DNA from: Mucilaginibacter rubeus
Lineage (GTDB): Bacteria; Bacteroidota; Bacteroidia; Sphingobacteriales; Sphingobacteriaceae
NCBI RefSeq assembly: GCF_003286415.2
Contig: NZ_CP043450.1
Span: 4,402,001 to 4,466,000 of the forward strand
Reading direction: 5' to 3'
DNA: 64,000 nt
Part shown: positions 8,808 through 17,290 of the stretch, piece after piece
Layout: every line of letters begins with the position of its first letter
Position numbering within the stretch: the stretch's first letter is position 1
The notes under the pieces: generated by a model
Databases searched by the model: none
What the model saw: only the letters and a program-made list of their open reading frames with translations
Told to the model about the DNA's origin: nothing
Position numbers and translations under genes: made by a program

Positions 8808-9911
8808 TTATTTGATTCGATCAAGAACCGGTTCATTAAGCCTGCTGATCGGTTGATAGCCGGTAAAATGGATATCGGTAGAGAGGTAACTTTCTTTCAC
8901 GGGTTCGTCCTTGACCAGGTCCGTGCTCAGGTATTTCTTGTTACTATCTGACAGGATAGTTACGACCACGGCATCATTACCCAAAGCTTCTTTTAGTTTT
9001 ATTGCGCCGATGACATTCGCTCCAGAGGAAATACCGACGGCGAGACCAAGCTCCCTTGCCAGTTTTTGCGCCATAATAATGGCATCACCGTCACAGGCCT
9101 GTACCACCTCGTCCAGCTCATCAAGTTTCAAGATCGCGGGTATGAACTCATCGCTGATGCCCTGTATCCTGTGACTTCCGACCTTATACCCGGTGGTCAA
9201 CGTAGGTGATTCTGCAGGCTCCAGCGGATGTACCTTTATTTTAGGGTTCATGACCTTCAGGTATTTACCAGTTCCCATTACTGTCCCTCCTGTTCCCACA
9301 CCTGCGACAAAAGCGTCAGGCACAAGCCCTGCATTTTGTAATTGCTTCCAGATCTCAGGCCCGGTGGTCAGCTCATGTGCTTCCGCATTATACTGGTTCT
9401 CGAACTGACGGGGCAGAAAGAACCTGTCGCTGGCCTTATTCATGGATTCGGCCAGCCTGATGCTACCCAAAAAACCGCCCTGAGCTTTACTTACCAGATG
9501 AATTTTAGCACCGAGGCTGTTAATGATGTCCTTACGCTCTTTGCTCAGCCAGTCAGGCATGATAATGATCACCTCATGGCCGAGCGCTTTCCCTATTGCC
9601 GAAAAAGCGATCCCCGTATTGCCTGAAGTAGCCTCGACAATAGTGTCGCCTGCTTTTATTTTCCCCTGTTTATAGGCCTGCATCAGGATATAAAGCGCCA
9701 TCCTGTCCTTCAGGCTGCCGGTGAGGTTATAGTGTTCGCATTTCACAAAAATTTTACCCGGTTTGCCCCTGTACAGATACTGTAGTTCAAGCATGGGGGT
9801 GTTGCCGACCATGAGCCATAGGCTTTCAAACTTTTGTTCAAGCACCCCGCTTAAACCACGGTACTCAGAAGTATTCACCATTTTCATCATTTGAGACAAC
9901 AAAGCTCTCAA
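8808..9911 (-). CDS. PLP-dependent cysteine synthase family protein
   Basis: A fold-type II PLP enzyme of the O-acetylserine sulfhydrylase/cystathionine beta-synthase group. Schiff-base lysine in LTGSLKDRMA, substrate loop TSGNTG, phosphate-binding GVGTGGTVMGTG. At 367 residues it is longer than typical CysK (about 310) because of a tail after residue 325 (TDLVKDEPVKESY...). Several in-frame Met codons (residues 1, 8, 9, 11) make the exact start uncertain. First gene of an operon with the split DsbD, which suggests thiol homeostasis. Divergent from an Lrp-type regulator, with an inverted repeat between them. Confidence 0.88.
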   Translation of the reverse strand: MRALLSQMMKMVNTSEYRGLSGVLEQKFESLWLMVGNTPMLELQYLYRGKPGKIFVKCEHYNLTGSLKDRMALYILMQAYKQGKIKAGDTIVEATSGNTGIAFSAIGKALGHEVIIIMPDWLSKERKDIINSLGAKIHLVSKAQGGFLGSIRLAESMNKASDRFFLPRQFENQYNAEAHELTTGPEIWKQLQNAGLVPDAFVAGVGTGGTVMGTGKYLKVMNPKIKVHPLEPAESPTLTTGYKVGSHRIQGISDEFIPAILKLDELDEVVQACDGDAIIMAQKLARELGLAVGISSGANVIGAIKLKEALGNDAVVVTILSDSNKKYLSTDLVKDEPVKESYLSTDIHFTGYQPISRLNEPVLDRIK

Positions 9912-9941
9912 CTACCGATATTAATAGCAATGATCTGTCAT

Positions 9942-10005
9942 AAATCCAGAAATTATCCGGATATTTTTATTTTTCTTATATATTTTTCTTGTGAGGTCTG
10001 GATTT
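9942..10005. promoter_or_regulatory. Inverted repeat between cysteine synthase and lrp-like gene
   Basis: Perfect 9-bp arms AAATCCAGA (9942-9950) and TCTGGATTT (9997-10005) face each other across the divergent promoter region, with a further partial copy (ATCCGGAT, 9955-9962) between them. Lrp/AsnC proteins usually bind such repeats beside their own gene, so this is a reasonable operator candidate for the adjacent regulator (inference). Confidence 0.5.
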
Positions 10006-10053
10006 CAAAGCTGATATTATATATTTTTACAACAGAAAAACCCCACATAATTT

Positions 10054-10521
10054 ATGAGCACGACAGAAATAGATAACCTGGATCGCGAAATTTTGAGACT
10101 TTTGCAAAAGGACGCCCTGCTCACGAATAAAGAGATCTCCTTTACGACCCGCAAATCCATAGCGACCATTCATGAAAGGATACGGAGATTAAAAGAACAG
10201 GGCTATATCGAACGCTCTGTTGCTATCCTCAACCGAAAAAAGATCAACCGGAACCTGATCGCTTTCAGTCAAGTGCTGCTGAACGATCACACCAGTACTA
10301 CCTTAGCGAAATTTGAAGAGGATGTTGTTAAATTTCCGGAGGTGATGGAATGTTTCCAGATGACCGGCACTTTTGATTTTATACTTCGCATTGCGACCAG
10401 TGACATGGACGCCTACCACCACTTTTACAGGCATAAGCTGGCTACCCTTGCTAACATTACCTCCATCCAAAGTTTTTTTGTATTGTCTGAAACTAAAAGC
10501 GATACCGCTTACCCGATATAG
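10054..10521 (+). CDS. Lrp/AsnC-family transcriptional regulator
   Basis: 155 residues. N-terminal helix-turn-helix (LDREILRLLQKDALLTNKEI then SIATIHERIRRLKEQGYIERSVAILN) and C-terminal RAM/AsnC ligand-binding domain (FPEVMECFQMTGTFDFILRIATSDMDAYHHFY). ATG at 10054. Divergent from the cysteine synthase/DsbD operon, so control by a sulfur-containing or other amino acid is likely but not shown. The helix-turn-helix start (FTTRKSIATIH) is unusual for the family; otherwise typical. Confidence 0.9.
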   Translation: MSTTEIDNLDREILRLLQKDALLTNKEISFTTRKSIATIHERIRRLKEQGYIERSVAILNRKKINRNLIAFSQVLLNDHTSTTLAKFEEDVVKFPEVMECFQMTGTFDFILRIATSDMDAYHHFYRHKLATLANITSIQSFFVLSETKSDTAYPI

Positions 10522-10758
10522 AAAAGCCCCCGTCTTACCATCAAGGGGCCGGAAACAAGAACGGTCCTGGCGAATATCTCGCCCCCTTCAAAAGACCACT
10601 ACCCGGCATACTAATCATAATACGTTATCTCAATTAGCATTAAATCAGTCCGTTTGCTGTAAAAGCACATGCATAAGAAGGTAACTTGCAAGAACATACA
10701 CCGTGATAGGTCTTATAGTTAATAAAATGAACAGCTGAACACGCGAACGTGGATTTGT

Positions 10759-10863
10759 TCAGATATCGATAGTTTCCTTATCGCGAACGGCGATCGTATA
10801 AATGATCACGATCAGGCTAAGGCAAAGCATTGCTCTCGTGATAATATAGATGAGGTATCCCAT
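10759..10863 (-). CDS. Small single-pass membrane protein (34 aa)
   Basis: A short open frame with one hydrophobic helix, starting MGYLIYIITRAMLCLSLIVI and ending in a charged tail (RDKETIDI). It is the only coding-like signal in the gap 10522-10951. The long hydrophobic run followed by charged residues is typical of real small membrane proteins, but no family is recognised and length alone cannot prove it. Co-directional with the beta-barrel gene upstream of which it does not lie, so it would need its own promoter. Confidence 0.35.
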   Translation of the reverse strand: MGYLIYIITRAMLCLSLIVIIYTIAVRDKETIDI

Positions 10864-10951
10864 AATTCATTTTTTTGAGGTCTATATTTTGGTGTAACAT
10901 TGTAAAAGCCAGCTGAGATCGCTTATACAGCGCTCCCAACCGGCTACTGGC

Positions 10952-11530
10952 TTACAAACCTAGTCCGTAAGCTACCCTTAACCCAACCTGATTGATCTTT
11001 CCATAGGCTGTATTCCCATTAAATGAAGTTGTGCCTTCGTATCGTATACCCGCATCAATAAAAGATTTACCGCCCAGCTGGAACTCATACCCTGCCTGAG
11101 GCACGTAAAGGAATGCTGTACTTTTCGCATACCCTACACTGCCCTTGTTCAATGCGAATGCAGCCCCAGCGTCGGCCTGAACGTATAGCTTACCGACAGG
11201 GAAGTATTTCAAGCCCGCCATTACCGGCAGAACATGAATATCCGGTGCGGAAATTCCTGTACCTGATAAGTTGTTCTTACCAAAATAATCCACGTATCCG
11301 GCGTTCACATTGACATAAAACTGATTTGCAACAGGAATGTCAGCCTGGACAGAGCCACCAAAGTTGGCTTTATGTGTATCCTTAAAATTGCCGGTACTAA
11401 GACCGGTCTCCGCGCCGATGCTGAGCTTAATGCCATCGGCACCCGGTCCTTTTGAACTTTGCGCCTTTGCGCCTAAACTGATACCGAATAATGCTGCGAT
11501 CAATACTGCTTTTGTCATGTTAGTTTTCAT
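10952..11530 (-). CDS. Outer-membrane beta-barrel protein
   Basis: 192 residues: signal peptide (MTKAVLIAALFGISLGAKAQ), then alternating amphipathic strands (NQFYVNVNAGYVDYFG, KLYVQADAGAAFALN, QVGLRVAYGLGL) ending in a hydrophobic C-terminal strand, as in small eight-stranded OmpW/opacity-type barrels. Function unknown; likely an outer-membrane structural or adhesion protein. It stands alone, and a long non-coding region lies upstream. Confidence 0.75.
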   Translation of the reverse strand: MKTNMTKAVLIAALFGISLGAKAQSSKGPGADGIKLSIGAETGLSTGNFKDTHKANFGGSVQADIPVANQFYVNVNAGYVDYFGKNNLSGTGISAPDIHVLPVMAGLKYFPVGKLYVQADAGAAFALNKGSVGYAKSTAFLYVPQAGYEFQLGGKSFIDAGIRYEGTTSFNGNTAYGKINQVGLRVAYGLGL

Positions 11531-12219
11531 GGTTTCTGTTGTTTTTAATTGTTATTAATTATGATGTGTTATTTGTAAAGCATATAGAACAGGTCGATAC
11601 CCTGTAAGAAGAGCGTGAAGTATTTTGCCTTGAGCAGGGTGATCAGATTTAATCCCGTTGTTTTTAGCGCTGATTTTTTCATAGTCGTCCTTCATTTCGA
11701 TAGGTTGTACCAATCATTTGGCATGGTAAATGCCAAACTCATACCCATTTTCAATAGACTGGCTATCAAACAACTACAATTACACCCCTTTATACCACGG
11801 CGTTATTTCGTTAATTCTCGAGAACTACAATAAAAAATCAAATGCTCAACCCCGGCTTTTTACCGGAGATCTTTTAGACGAGCCATTTTATATGATCACA
11901 TAAGTTCATATCATAAACTGAACAACTTCTTTCATTTGCGTATTTGGGAATATGGGCACATGCAGGGACCGATTAGGAAATACTGAGCCCGCGGGCAAGT
12001 ATAGATGGCTCAGGGAACGTTCGTTCAAAAGATAAAAGACGATCCGTCATAAAAGATCGTTGATCCTGGTACCTAATATCCATTAACATCAACGTGCTGT
12101 GATCAAGAGAGATAATCCATCGCATTAAAAAGATAGTCCATTTCGAAAAAATCAAAATATGTAGAAATTACCGGTTGATCAGCGGATATGTTTACCCCCT
12201 GCTGAATTCTTCTGTTTTG
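11531..12219. other. Non-coding region with small hairpins
   Basis: No gene that I can support. It contains a hairpin TTTGGCA/TGCCAAA near 11718-11737 and a palindrome TTCTCGAGAA near 11816. The latter has the same arms as the dyads upstream of the two kinase operons at 52.9 and 59.0 kb but lacks their 4-bp spacer. Confidence 0.35.
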
Positions 12220-12732
12220 ATGATAAAACCATACTCAAAAGACAAAAAGAAAGTTTTTATCAGCTTTGTATCAGCCGATGCCAAACTGGCTAAGGCATTA
12301 CGCTCTTTTATAATCAAGAAATTTAAAGGTAAAATAGGCGTTTACCTCCCATCCCGCAAAATGCAACTAAACCAGTTTTCCAATGCTAAGCTTAGAACTT
12401 ATCTGGAAAAAAGTCATGCTGTGATTGCATTGATGACGGCGAACTCATTGGATCAGCCCTGGCTTTATATGGATTGGAAAAGCCAGGGACTATCTGGCGA
12501 AGGCCTGTATATTTTGCAAACAGAAGAACTTCGGTTACTGCGGACCGACTTTAAACAACCTTTCGAATCGGCAGTGATCAACGATACCAATTCGTTCACG
12601 GCTTTTGTCCGAAAGTTTTCCGGCGCGTTCCTGGGGGATGATTATCCTGCTCCATTGGATGAGGTAAAACTATTCCGGTACCAAGTTGCCCGGGTAATGT
12701 CGGAGATGGCTGATGATAAAGTAAGGTGCTAA
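12220..12732 (+). CDS. TIR-like domain protein
   Basis: 170 residues from the ATG at 12220 (an upstream TTG frame is unlikely). The N-terminus VFISFVSADAKLAKALRSFI fits the first strand and box 1 of TIR domains, and HAVIALMTANSLDQPWLYMDWKSQGL fits the later S/D-x-x-W-x-x-x-E region. In NAD-cleaving TIRs this last motif supplies a glutamate; here the corresponding position appears to be Asp (WLYMD), so activity is uncertain. After about residue 120 the sequence is unassigned. No effector or sensor partner typical of TIR defence systems is adjacent. Confidence 0.6.
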   Translation: MIKPYSKDKKKVFISFVSADAKLAKALRSFIIKKFKGKIGVYLPSRKMQLNQFSNAKLRTYLEKSHAVIALMTANSLDQPWLYMDWKSQGLSGEGLYILQTEELRLLRTDFKQPFESAVINDTNSFTAFVRKFSGAFLGDDYPAPLDEVKLFRYQVARVMSEMADDKVRC

Positions 12733-12915
12733 TAAGATCATCGAAAAAAACTTTCAACTTACCGGCCGACGGTCTGCTAAAATTCCGTAAAGCACGTCTT
12801 AAAAAAGCGATTAAAGAAATTAAAAAAAAAGACTTATCAGCGTTTAAAAACGGAATTGATCAGCGAACTTGCTAATTTTTACAAGCATATTACTTCGGGC
12901 TTTGGCGATGACTAA
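12733..12915 (+). pseudogene. Possible frameshifted continuation of the TIR gene
   Basis: Directly after the stop, coding-like lysine-rich sequence continues in another frame (TFNLPADGLLKFRKARLKKA, then IKEIKKKDLSAFKNG), ends at a stop, and appears to resume in a third frame (TELISELANFYKHITSGFGDD, stop 12913-12915). Two single-base shifts would join them to the TIR protein. This is inference from reading frames only; it may be an independent decayed gene. The remaining bases to 13040 are featureless. Confidence 0.3.
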
Positions 12916-13040
12916 GTGGTATCAGGCGAACCAAAGCCTCCCTTTAGCTGATCCGATAACCCACTAAAGAGTGGCTTACTTATAAGGATGATAATATTAT
13001 TGCCGATAAATTAATTGATATACATCGGATAACTATCTAA

Positions 13041-15236
13041 TTATTGTATCTGTTGCAGCAGCATCACACTGCTTTCATCGACATTCCACATCGCAAACCT
13101 GATCCCCTCTTCCATCAAATATTTGCCAGTAAAAACTTTTCCTTCATAAGCCTCCACCCTGCTGTAGCTCCCCTTGTTGACCTCGGTCAGTTTGTAGGAA
13201 GCATTGGGATCTAAACCGTTCAGATAGATCGTGCTATAATCGGCTCCCGAGCCTTTTTTGACCTGGTAGGAGAATAACAACGCTTCTTTTTTATCCTGAC
13301 TTACATACATCAAAGCCGCACGGTCGCAGCTGTATGGGGACAATAACCGGTACTGATCTCCATAATATACGATATGACTGACCTGCTTATAGGCTTTTAT
13401 CGCATCCTTTAAAAATGCTTTCTCTTCCCCGTTCAAATGATCTGGCTGCATATCCATACCGAGTTTCCCGGCCATGGCCACATCCAGCCGGAACTTAAGA
13501 GACGTTTTCTGCCCCATCTCTGAAACATGGGCGGCAAAGCCTATGGCCGGAAAAAAGTAGCTCATGCCCCACTGGATCAATACCCGGTCGTGTGCATTCG
13601 AGTTATCACTCGGCCAGTATTCGTCATAGAACGGCATACTTCCATAATCCATACGACCTCCTCCGCTTGCACACAGCATCAGGGTCAGCTCCGGGTACTT
13701 TGCTCTTATCCTTTGGAGCACACTCAGATATCCTCTGGTATAGTCCACATAAAGATTGGCTTGCTTTTCTTTACCAAGGTAGTTTGACCAGGCATTGGAT
13801 AAGAACCGGTTACAATCCCACTTCAGGTAATTCAACCCTTTGGTTTGATCCAGTATCGAGGAAAGACTACTGACCACAAAATCCTGGACCGCAGGGTTGG
13901 ACAGGTCAAGGATGAACTGGTTCCGTTGCAGATCCGGAGACCGGTTGGGCGCCGTAAGTACCCATTCCGGATGCTTTTCGTACAATTCACTTTTGGGATT
14001 GATCATTTCCGGTTCGACCCACAGACCAAACTTCACTTTATTATCGGCCGACTGCCTGACCAGGTCGTTCAAACCATGTGGAAGTTTCTTTCGATTGACC
14101 TGCCAGTCCCCGAGCCCAGCCTGATCATTGTTTCTTGGGTATTTATTACCAAACCAGCCATCATCAAGCAGAAACAGGTCGAAACCGAGTTCCCCTGCTT
14201 GTCGGATGAGGTCATGAAGACCTTTTTCATCAAAGTCAAAACCGGTAGTTTCCCAATTGTTCAATACAACATCCCGGTCCCCAGCACCATGCTGCATACC
14301 ATATTTCCGGGCCCATCTGTGGAACCGCCGGGTGACCTCTCCGGCCCCGTTTTGACTGAAGGTATAAAGGAACGACGGCGTTTGAAACAGTTGCCCGGCA
14401 GGAAGTTGATAAGCTGAAGCATAGGGATTGATACCTGGGATTATCCTCAATTTATGATTGTTATCAACATTGAACTGGATCTGCCAGTTTCCCGGCCAGG
14501 CCAGGCTCGCGCCAAGTACCTCACCGCTGTTCTCCTCCAGCCGGCGGTCCAGCGAAAGCAGGAAGGACGGATTCGTTTTCTGATCTGTCCTTATCCCCTC
14601 TTTGGAATCCAGGGTCAGGATACCGGGCTCCAGGAGGTTCTCATAATGATTGAACTCATTGGACCAGTCGCCATTAAAATAGGTCAGAAAATAGGACGAC
14701 CGATCAAAGGACAGGTTCGAAGAAGCCATATCGAAGAGCGTAACAGCGCCTTTTTCGTGATGCCTGATCTCCACCCATTGCGCGATAATATTCTCCGCGA
14801 TATAAGCTTTGAAGCAAAGCGTTACCTCGACCGGGTAATAGCTGTCCTTCATTTTTATCCTGGTAATGACCGTATTGGAATCTGCCTTTTCAACGCTGTA
14901 GTTCTGATACACCAGGGCAGTGGTAGGATTACCGTCGGCATGCGTCATTCGCAGTCCCGCTGTCGATACGTTAACCCCGAATACGGGATACAGTTCGGCA
15001 GGTTCCATGGACGGCAAGTTATGGATATCCTGTTCCGAAATATTCCTGCCATAGCGGATCTGCTGCAGTTTGTTATCTTTAACCCCTATTAGTAAAAGAT
15101 TGTCCCGGGTACTGATCCTGATCTTTTCCGAGTATTGTGCACGTGCCTCCCCGGCTATCAGGACAAAAGCTCCTGTTAAGAACAGAAATAGCAAACAGAC
15201 CGCGAGACGATCCGGATATGGTCTTTTTTTATTCAT
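13041..15236 (-). CDS. GH36 alpha-galactosidase
   Basis: A 731-residue secreted enzyme that removes terminal alpha-linked galactose. Signal peptide (CLLFLFLTGAFVLIAGEARA), N-terminal beta-sandwich, then a (beta/alpha)8 barrel with LFLLDDGWFG, FGLWVEPEMINP, the nucleophile Asp in LKWDCNR and the acid/base Asp in SDNSNAHDR, and a C-terminal beta domain. Length is normal for the family. It is the distal gene of the polysaccharide-utilization locus and would act in the periplasm on imported oligosaccharides. Confidence 0.93.
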   Translation of the reverse strand: MNKKRPYPDRLAVCLLFLFLTGAFVLIAGEARAQYSEKIRISTRDNLLLIGVKDNKLQQIRYGRNISEQDIHNLPSMEPAELYPVFGVNVSTAGLRMTHADGNPTTALVYQNYSVEKADSNTVITRIKMKDSYYPVEVTLCFKAYIAENIIAQWVEIRHHEKGAVTLFDMASSNLSFDRSSYFLTYFNGDWSNEFNHYENLLEPGILTLDSKEGIRTDQKTNPSFLLSLDRRLEENSGEVLGASLAWPGNWQIQFNVDNNHKLRIIPGINPYASAYQLPAGQLFQTPSFLYTFSQNGAGEVTRRFHRWARKYGMQHGAGDRDVVLNNWETTGFDFDEKGLHDLIRQAGELGFDLFLLDDGWFGNKYPRNNDQAGLGDWQVNRKKLPHGLNDLVRQSADNKVKFGLWVEPEMINPKSELYEKHPEWVLTAPNRSPDLQRNQFILDLSNPAVQDFVVSSLSSILDQTKGLNYLKWDCNRFLSNAWSNYLGKEKQANLYVDYTRGYLSVLQRIRAKYPELTLMLCASGGGRMDYGSMPFYDEYWPSDNSNAHDRVLIQWGMSYFFPAIGFAAHVSEMGQKTSLKFRLDVAMAGKLGMDMQPDHLNGEEKAFLKDAIKAYKQVSHIVYYGDQYRLLSPYSCDRAALMYVSQDKKEALLFSYQVKKGSGADYSTIYLNGLDPNASYKLTEVNKGSYSRVEAYEGKVFTGKYLMEEGIRFAMWNVDESSVMLLQQIQ

Positions 15237-15271
15237 TTCGATCTTGAAGTTAAATATGTTGGTAAGGATGA

Positions 15272-17266
15272 TCAGTTCGTCAGAAAATTAATAATCTGGC
15301 AGGTGTTCCCCTTGCTGTCTTTGTTACGCCGCTCGTTCACCGCCAGTTTAAGCGTATGATTTCCATGACCTAAGGTTGTATCGAAAGTAATATACCAGGG
15401 TAAGTAGAGCCAGCCGCTCCATTGGGTATACAGATCAACGTTCTTCACAGGCCCGTTGTCAATGCTATAGCTTATGGTTCCTGCGTCAGGACCAGACACG
15501 ATGGATATACCGATAGCTGTCCCTTTGAACGGCAGGATAAGCGAAGCCCCCGGTTTAGTGGCTATCAGCATCGGCCTGTGTACAAAGCCGTCACGGGTTC
15601 CGGTCTGATCAACCGGAGACCAGTCCGGATCGATCGTCCAGCCTTCCACGATCTTCACGTTCCTGATGGAGTAATAATTGCCGTTCTCTATACAGAACGG
15701 ATCCAACACCTTGGGTAACTTTTCAATCCGTTGCCCGGTCTTCTGATCATGGGGCCTGTAACAACTGTCCAGCAAGGTCCTGATAGCCGTGTAATAGAGT
15801 TCCTGGCCGTACACCGCGGGATGTAGATCTTTGAAATCCCAATCCCAGGAAAATTCATGATTGTGGATCCTGTCCGCTACTTCTTTTGCCAGGTTGACCG
15901 ATGGCAGACCATAACGGTCAGCGACCAGTTCATGGTTTTGAACCTGCACCGGTATCTTTCCATTGCTGTAATCATGAAGCTTGTCCGGGTCAGCGAAAGA
16001 CATCAGTACAATATCCATCACCGGATTACTTTTTCTGGCATGCCTTACGATCCCTTCCAGCGCCCGGACCTCGGTAAGACTGTCAAGCCCGTTGACCCGG
16101 TCGTTCACGGCCGCCTCTACGAACATCAGGTCCACTTTTCCCGAATCAAGTACGTCCTGTTTCAACCTGAAAGCGTGCGGCACACTGCCGAGCGAAGGGA
16201 TCCCCGCCTGGATAAAATGGAACGCGGTTTCCGGAAACCTTTCCCTTAGATAACGGCTTATTTTTTCCCGCCAGCCAGGATTGAATGTTATCGATCCACC
16301 TAAAAAAGCAACGGTCGCGTTTTTTTTTGCTTCAAACACCTTAAGGCTGTTATCGAGCCCCCCTCGCCTGTTAAAATAATCGCTGTGGGGCAAGCGCGGC
16401 CTCACCGGGTAGCTGTATCGAACGATCATATCCGCCCAGCGCGTGGGTTCAGGGATGGGAAAATGATGCCCGCTAAGCTCCTGCGGCCCGTCTGTTACGG
16501 GACTGATCATCATGGAGCCCCCGGCAGCGTTATACCGCGCGGCCAGAACATAAGTATTCTCAGAATTGGGTACGATCCGGTCATCAGGACCGATCACATG
16601 TATGACCGGCACCTTAAAAGCCGCTAACCCCTCAAGATTATCCACAGGATTATCTTTATAGGCCATTGCCTGGGATTCAGTCATATGGTATATTCCGAGT
16701 AATTGCTGCCAAAGTTTCTGATCGCCCTGTCCCGACATCTTCCCCCCTGGCCAGCTTTTGATATCGCAAACCGGCGCTTCATTGTATATGCAGCTGATCT
16801 TATCCGGGTTGCGTTTGGCCCAGCCATAAACATACAAACCGCCCCGGCTGACGCCTTCCAGACAAACCTGGGCGGCAAACCGTTTTTCATTCACCAGATA
16901 ATCGTAAAACCTGTCCCAGACCTGTAATGCGGCGGGGCTGCCGTATTGGTCGTCGACATTCACATAGGCCACGTGGAATCCCTTTGCAAGCAATAAGCTG
17001 TCAATATCAGTATGCCAATCCGGAAAGGAGGCCCGCCAGATCCATGGATTACCGGGAAGCGGCTTTACCGGACTTACATAATAAGCATGATATTCGCCGA
17101 TATTCAGGTTAAACCTGGTAAACCCCTTCCAGGTATCTGTCCTCCCGTAATTTAACACGTAATCCCGTGCCCGGGGGCCGGTGGTTCTCTCCTGGGATTG
17201 CTGAGCCCGGGCCGCGGAGAAAAACATGAATATAAAAGATACAGCACAAATATTTTTCAAGATCAT
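15272..17266 (-). CDS. Fused alpha/beta-hydrolase and SGNH esterase
   Basis: 664 residues with two unrelated hydrolase folds. Residues 1-21 are a signal peptide. Residues 25-290 are an alpha/beta-hydrolase with nucleophile elbow GVSRGG (Ser about 140), GPDDR (Asp about 228) and H-H near 266. Residues 305-500 are an SGNH hydrolase with GGSIT (Ser about 325), Gly in QAGIPSLGS, Asn in VNDR and D-L-H-P. The C-terminus (about 510-664) is a beta-sandwich, probably carbohydrate-binding. A double de-esterifying enzyme (acetyl or similar groups) for the locus glycan is the natural reading. Neighbours are GH36 and GH95, with 24-35 bp gaps. Confidence 0.85.
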   Translation of the reverse strand: MILKNICAVSFIFMFFSAARAQQSQERTTGPRARDYVLNYGRTDTWKGFTRFNLNIGEYHAYYVSPVKPLPGNPWIWRASFPDWHTDIDSLLLAKGFHVAYVNVDDQYGSPAALQVWDRFYDYLVNEKRFAAQVCLEGVSRGGLYVYGWAKRNPDKISCIYNEAPVCDIKSWPGGKMSGQGDQKLWQQLLGIYHMTESQAMAYKDNPVDNLEGLAAFKVPVIHVIGPDDRIVPNSENTYVLAARYNAAGGSMMISPVTDGPQELSGHHFPIPEPTRWADMIVRYSYPVRPRLPHSDYFNRRGGLDNSLKVFEAKKNATVAFLGGSITFNPGWREKISRYLRERFPETAFHFIQAGIPSLGSVPHAFRLKQDVLDSGKVDLMFVEAAVNDRVNGLDSLTEVRALEGIVRHARKSNPVMDIVLMSFADPDKLHDYSNGKIPVQVQNHELVADRYGLPSVNLAKEVADRIHNHEFSWDWDFKDLHPAVYGQELYYTAIRTLLDSCYRPHDQKTGQRIEKLPKVLDPFCIENGNYYSIRNVKIVEGWTIDPDWSPVDQTGTRDGFVHRPMLIATKPGASLILPFKGTAIGISIVSGPDAGTISYSIDNGPVKNVDLYTQWSGWLYLPWYITFDTTLGHGNHTLKLAVNERRNKDSKGNTCQIINFLTN

Positions 17267-17290
17267 AGTATAAAATAAAGGATAATAGGA

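Noticed and set aside
11615..11833. 72-residue plus-strand open frame in the gap before the TIR-like gene
   Set aside because: No domain, signal peptide or regular amino-acid pattern; likely chance.
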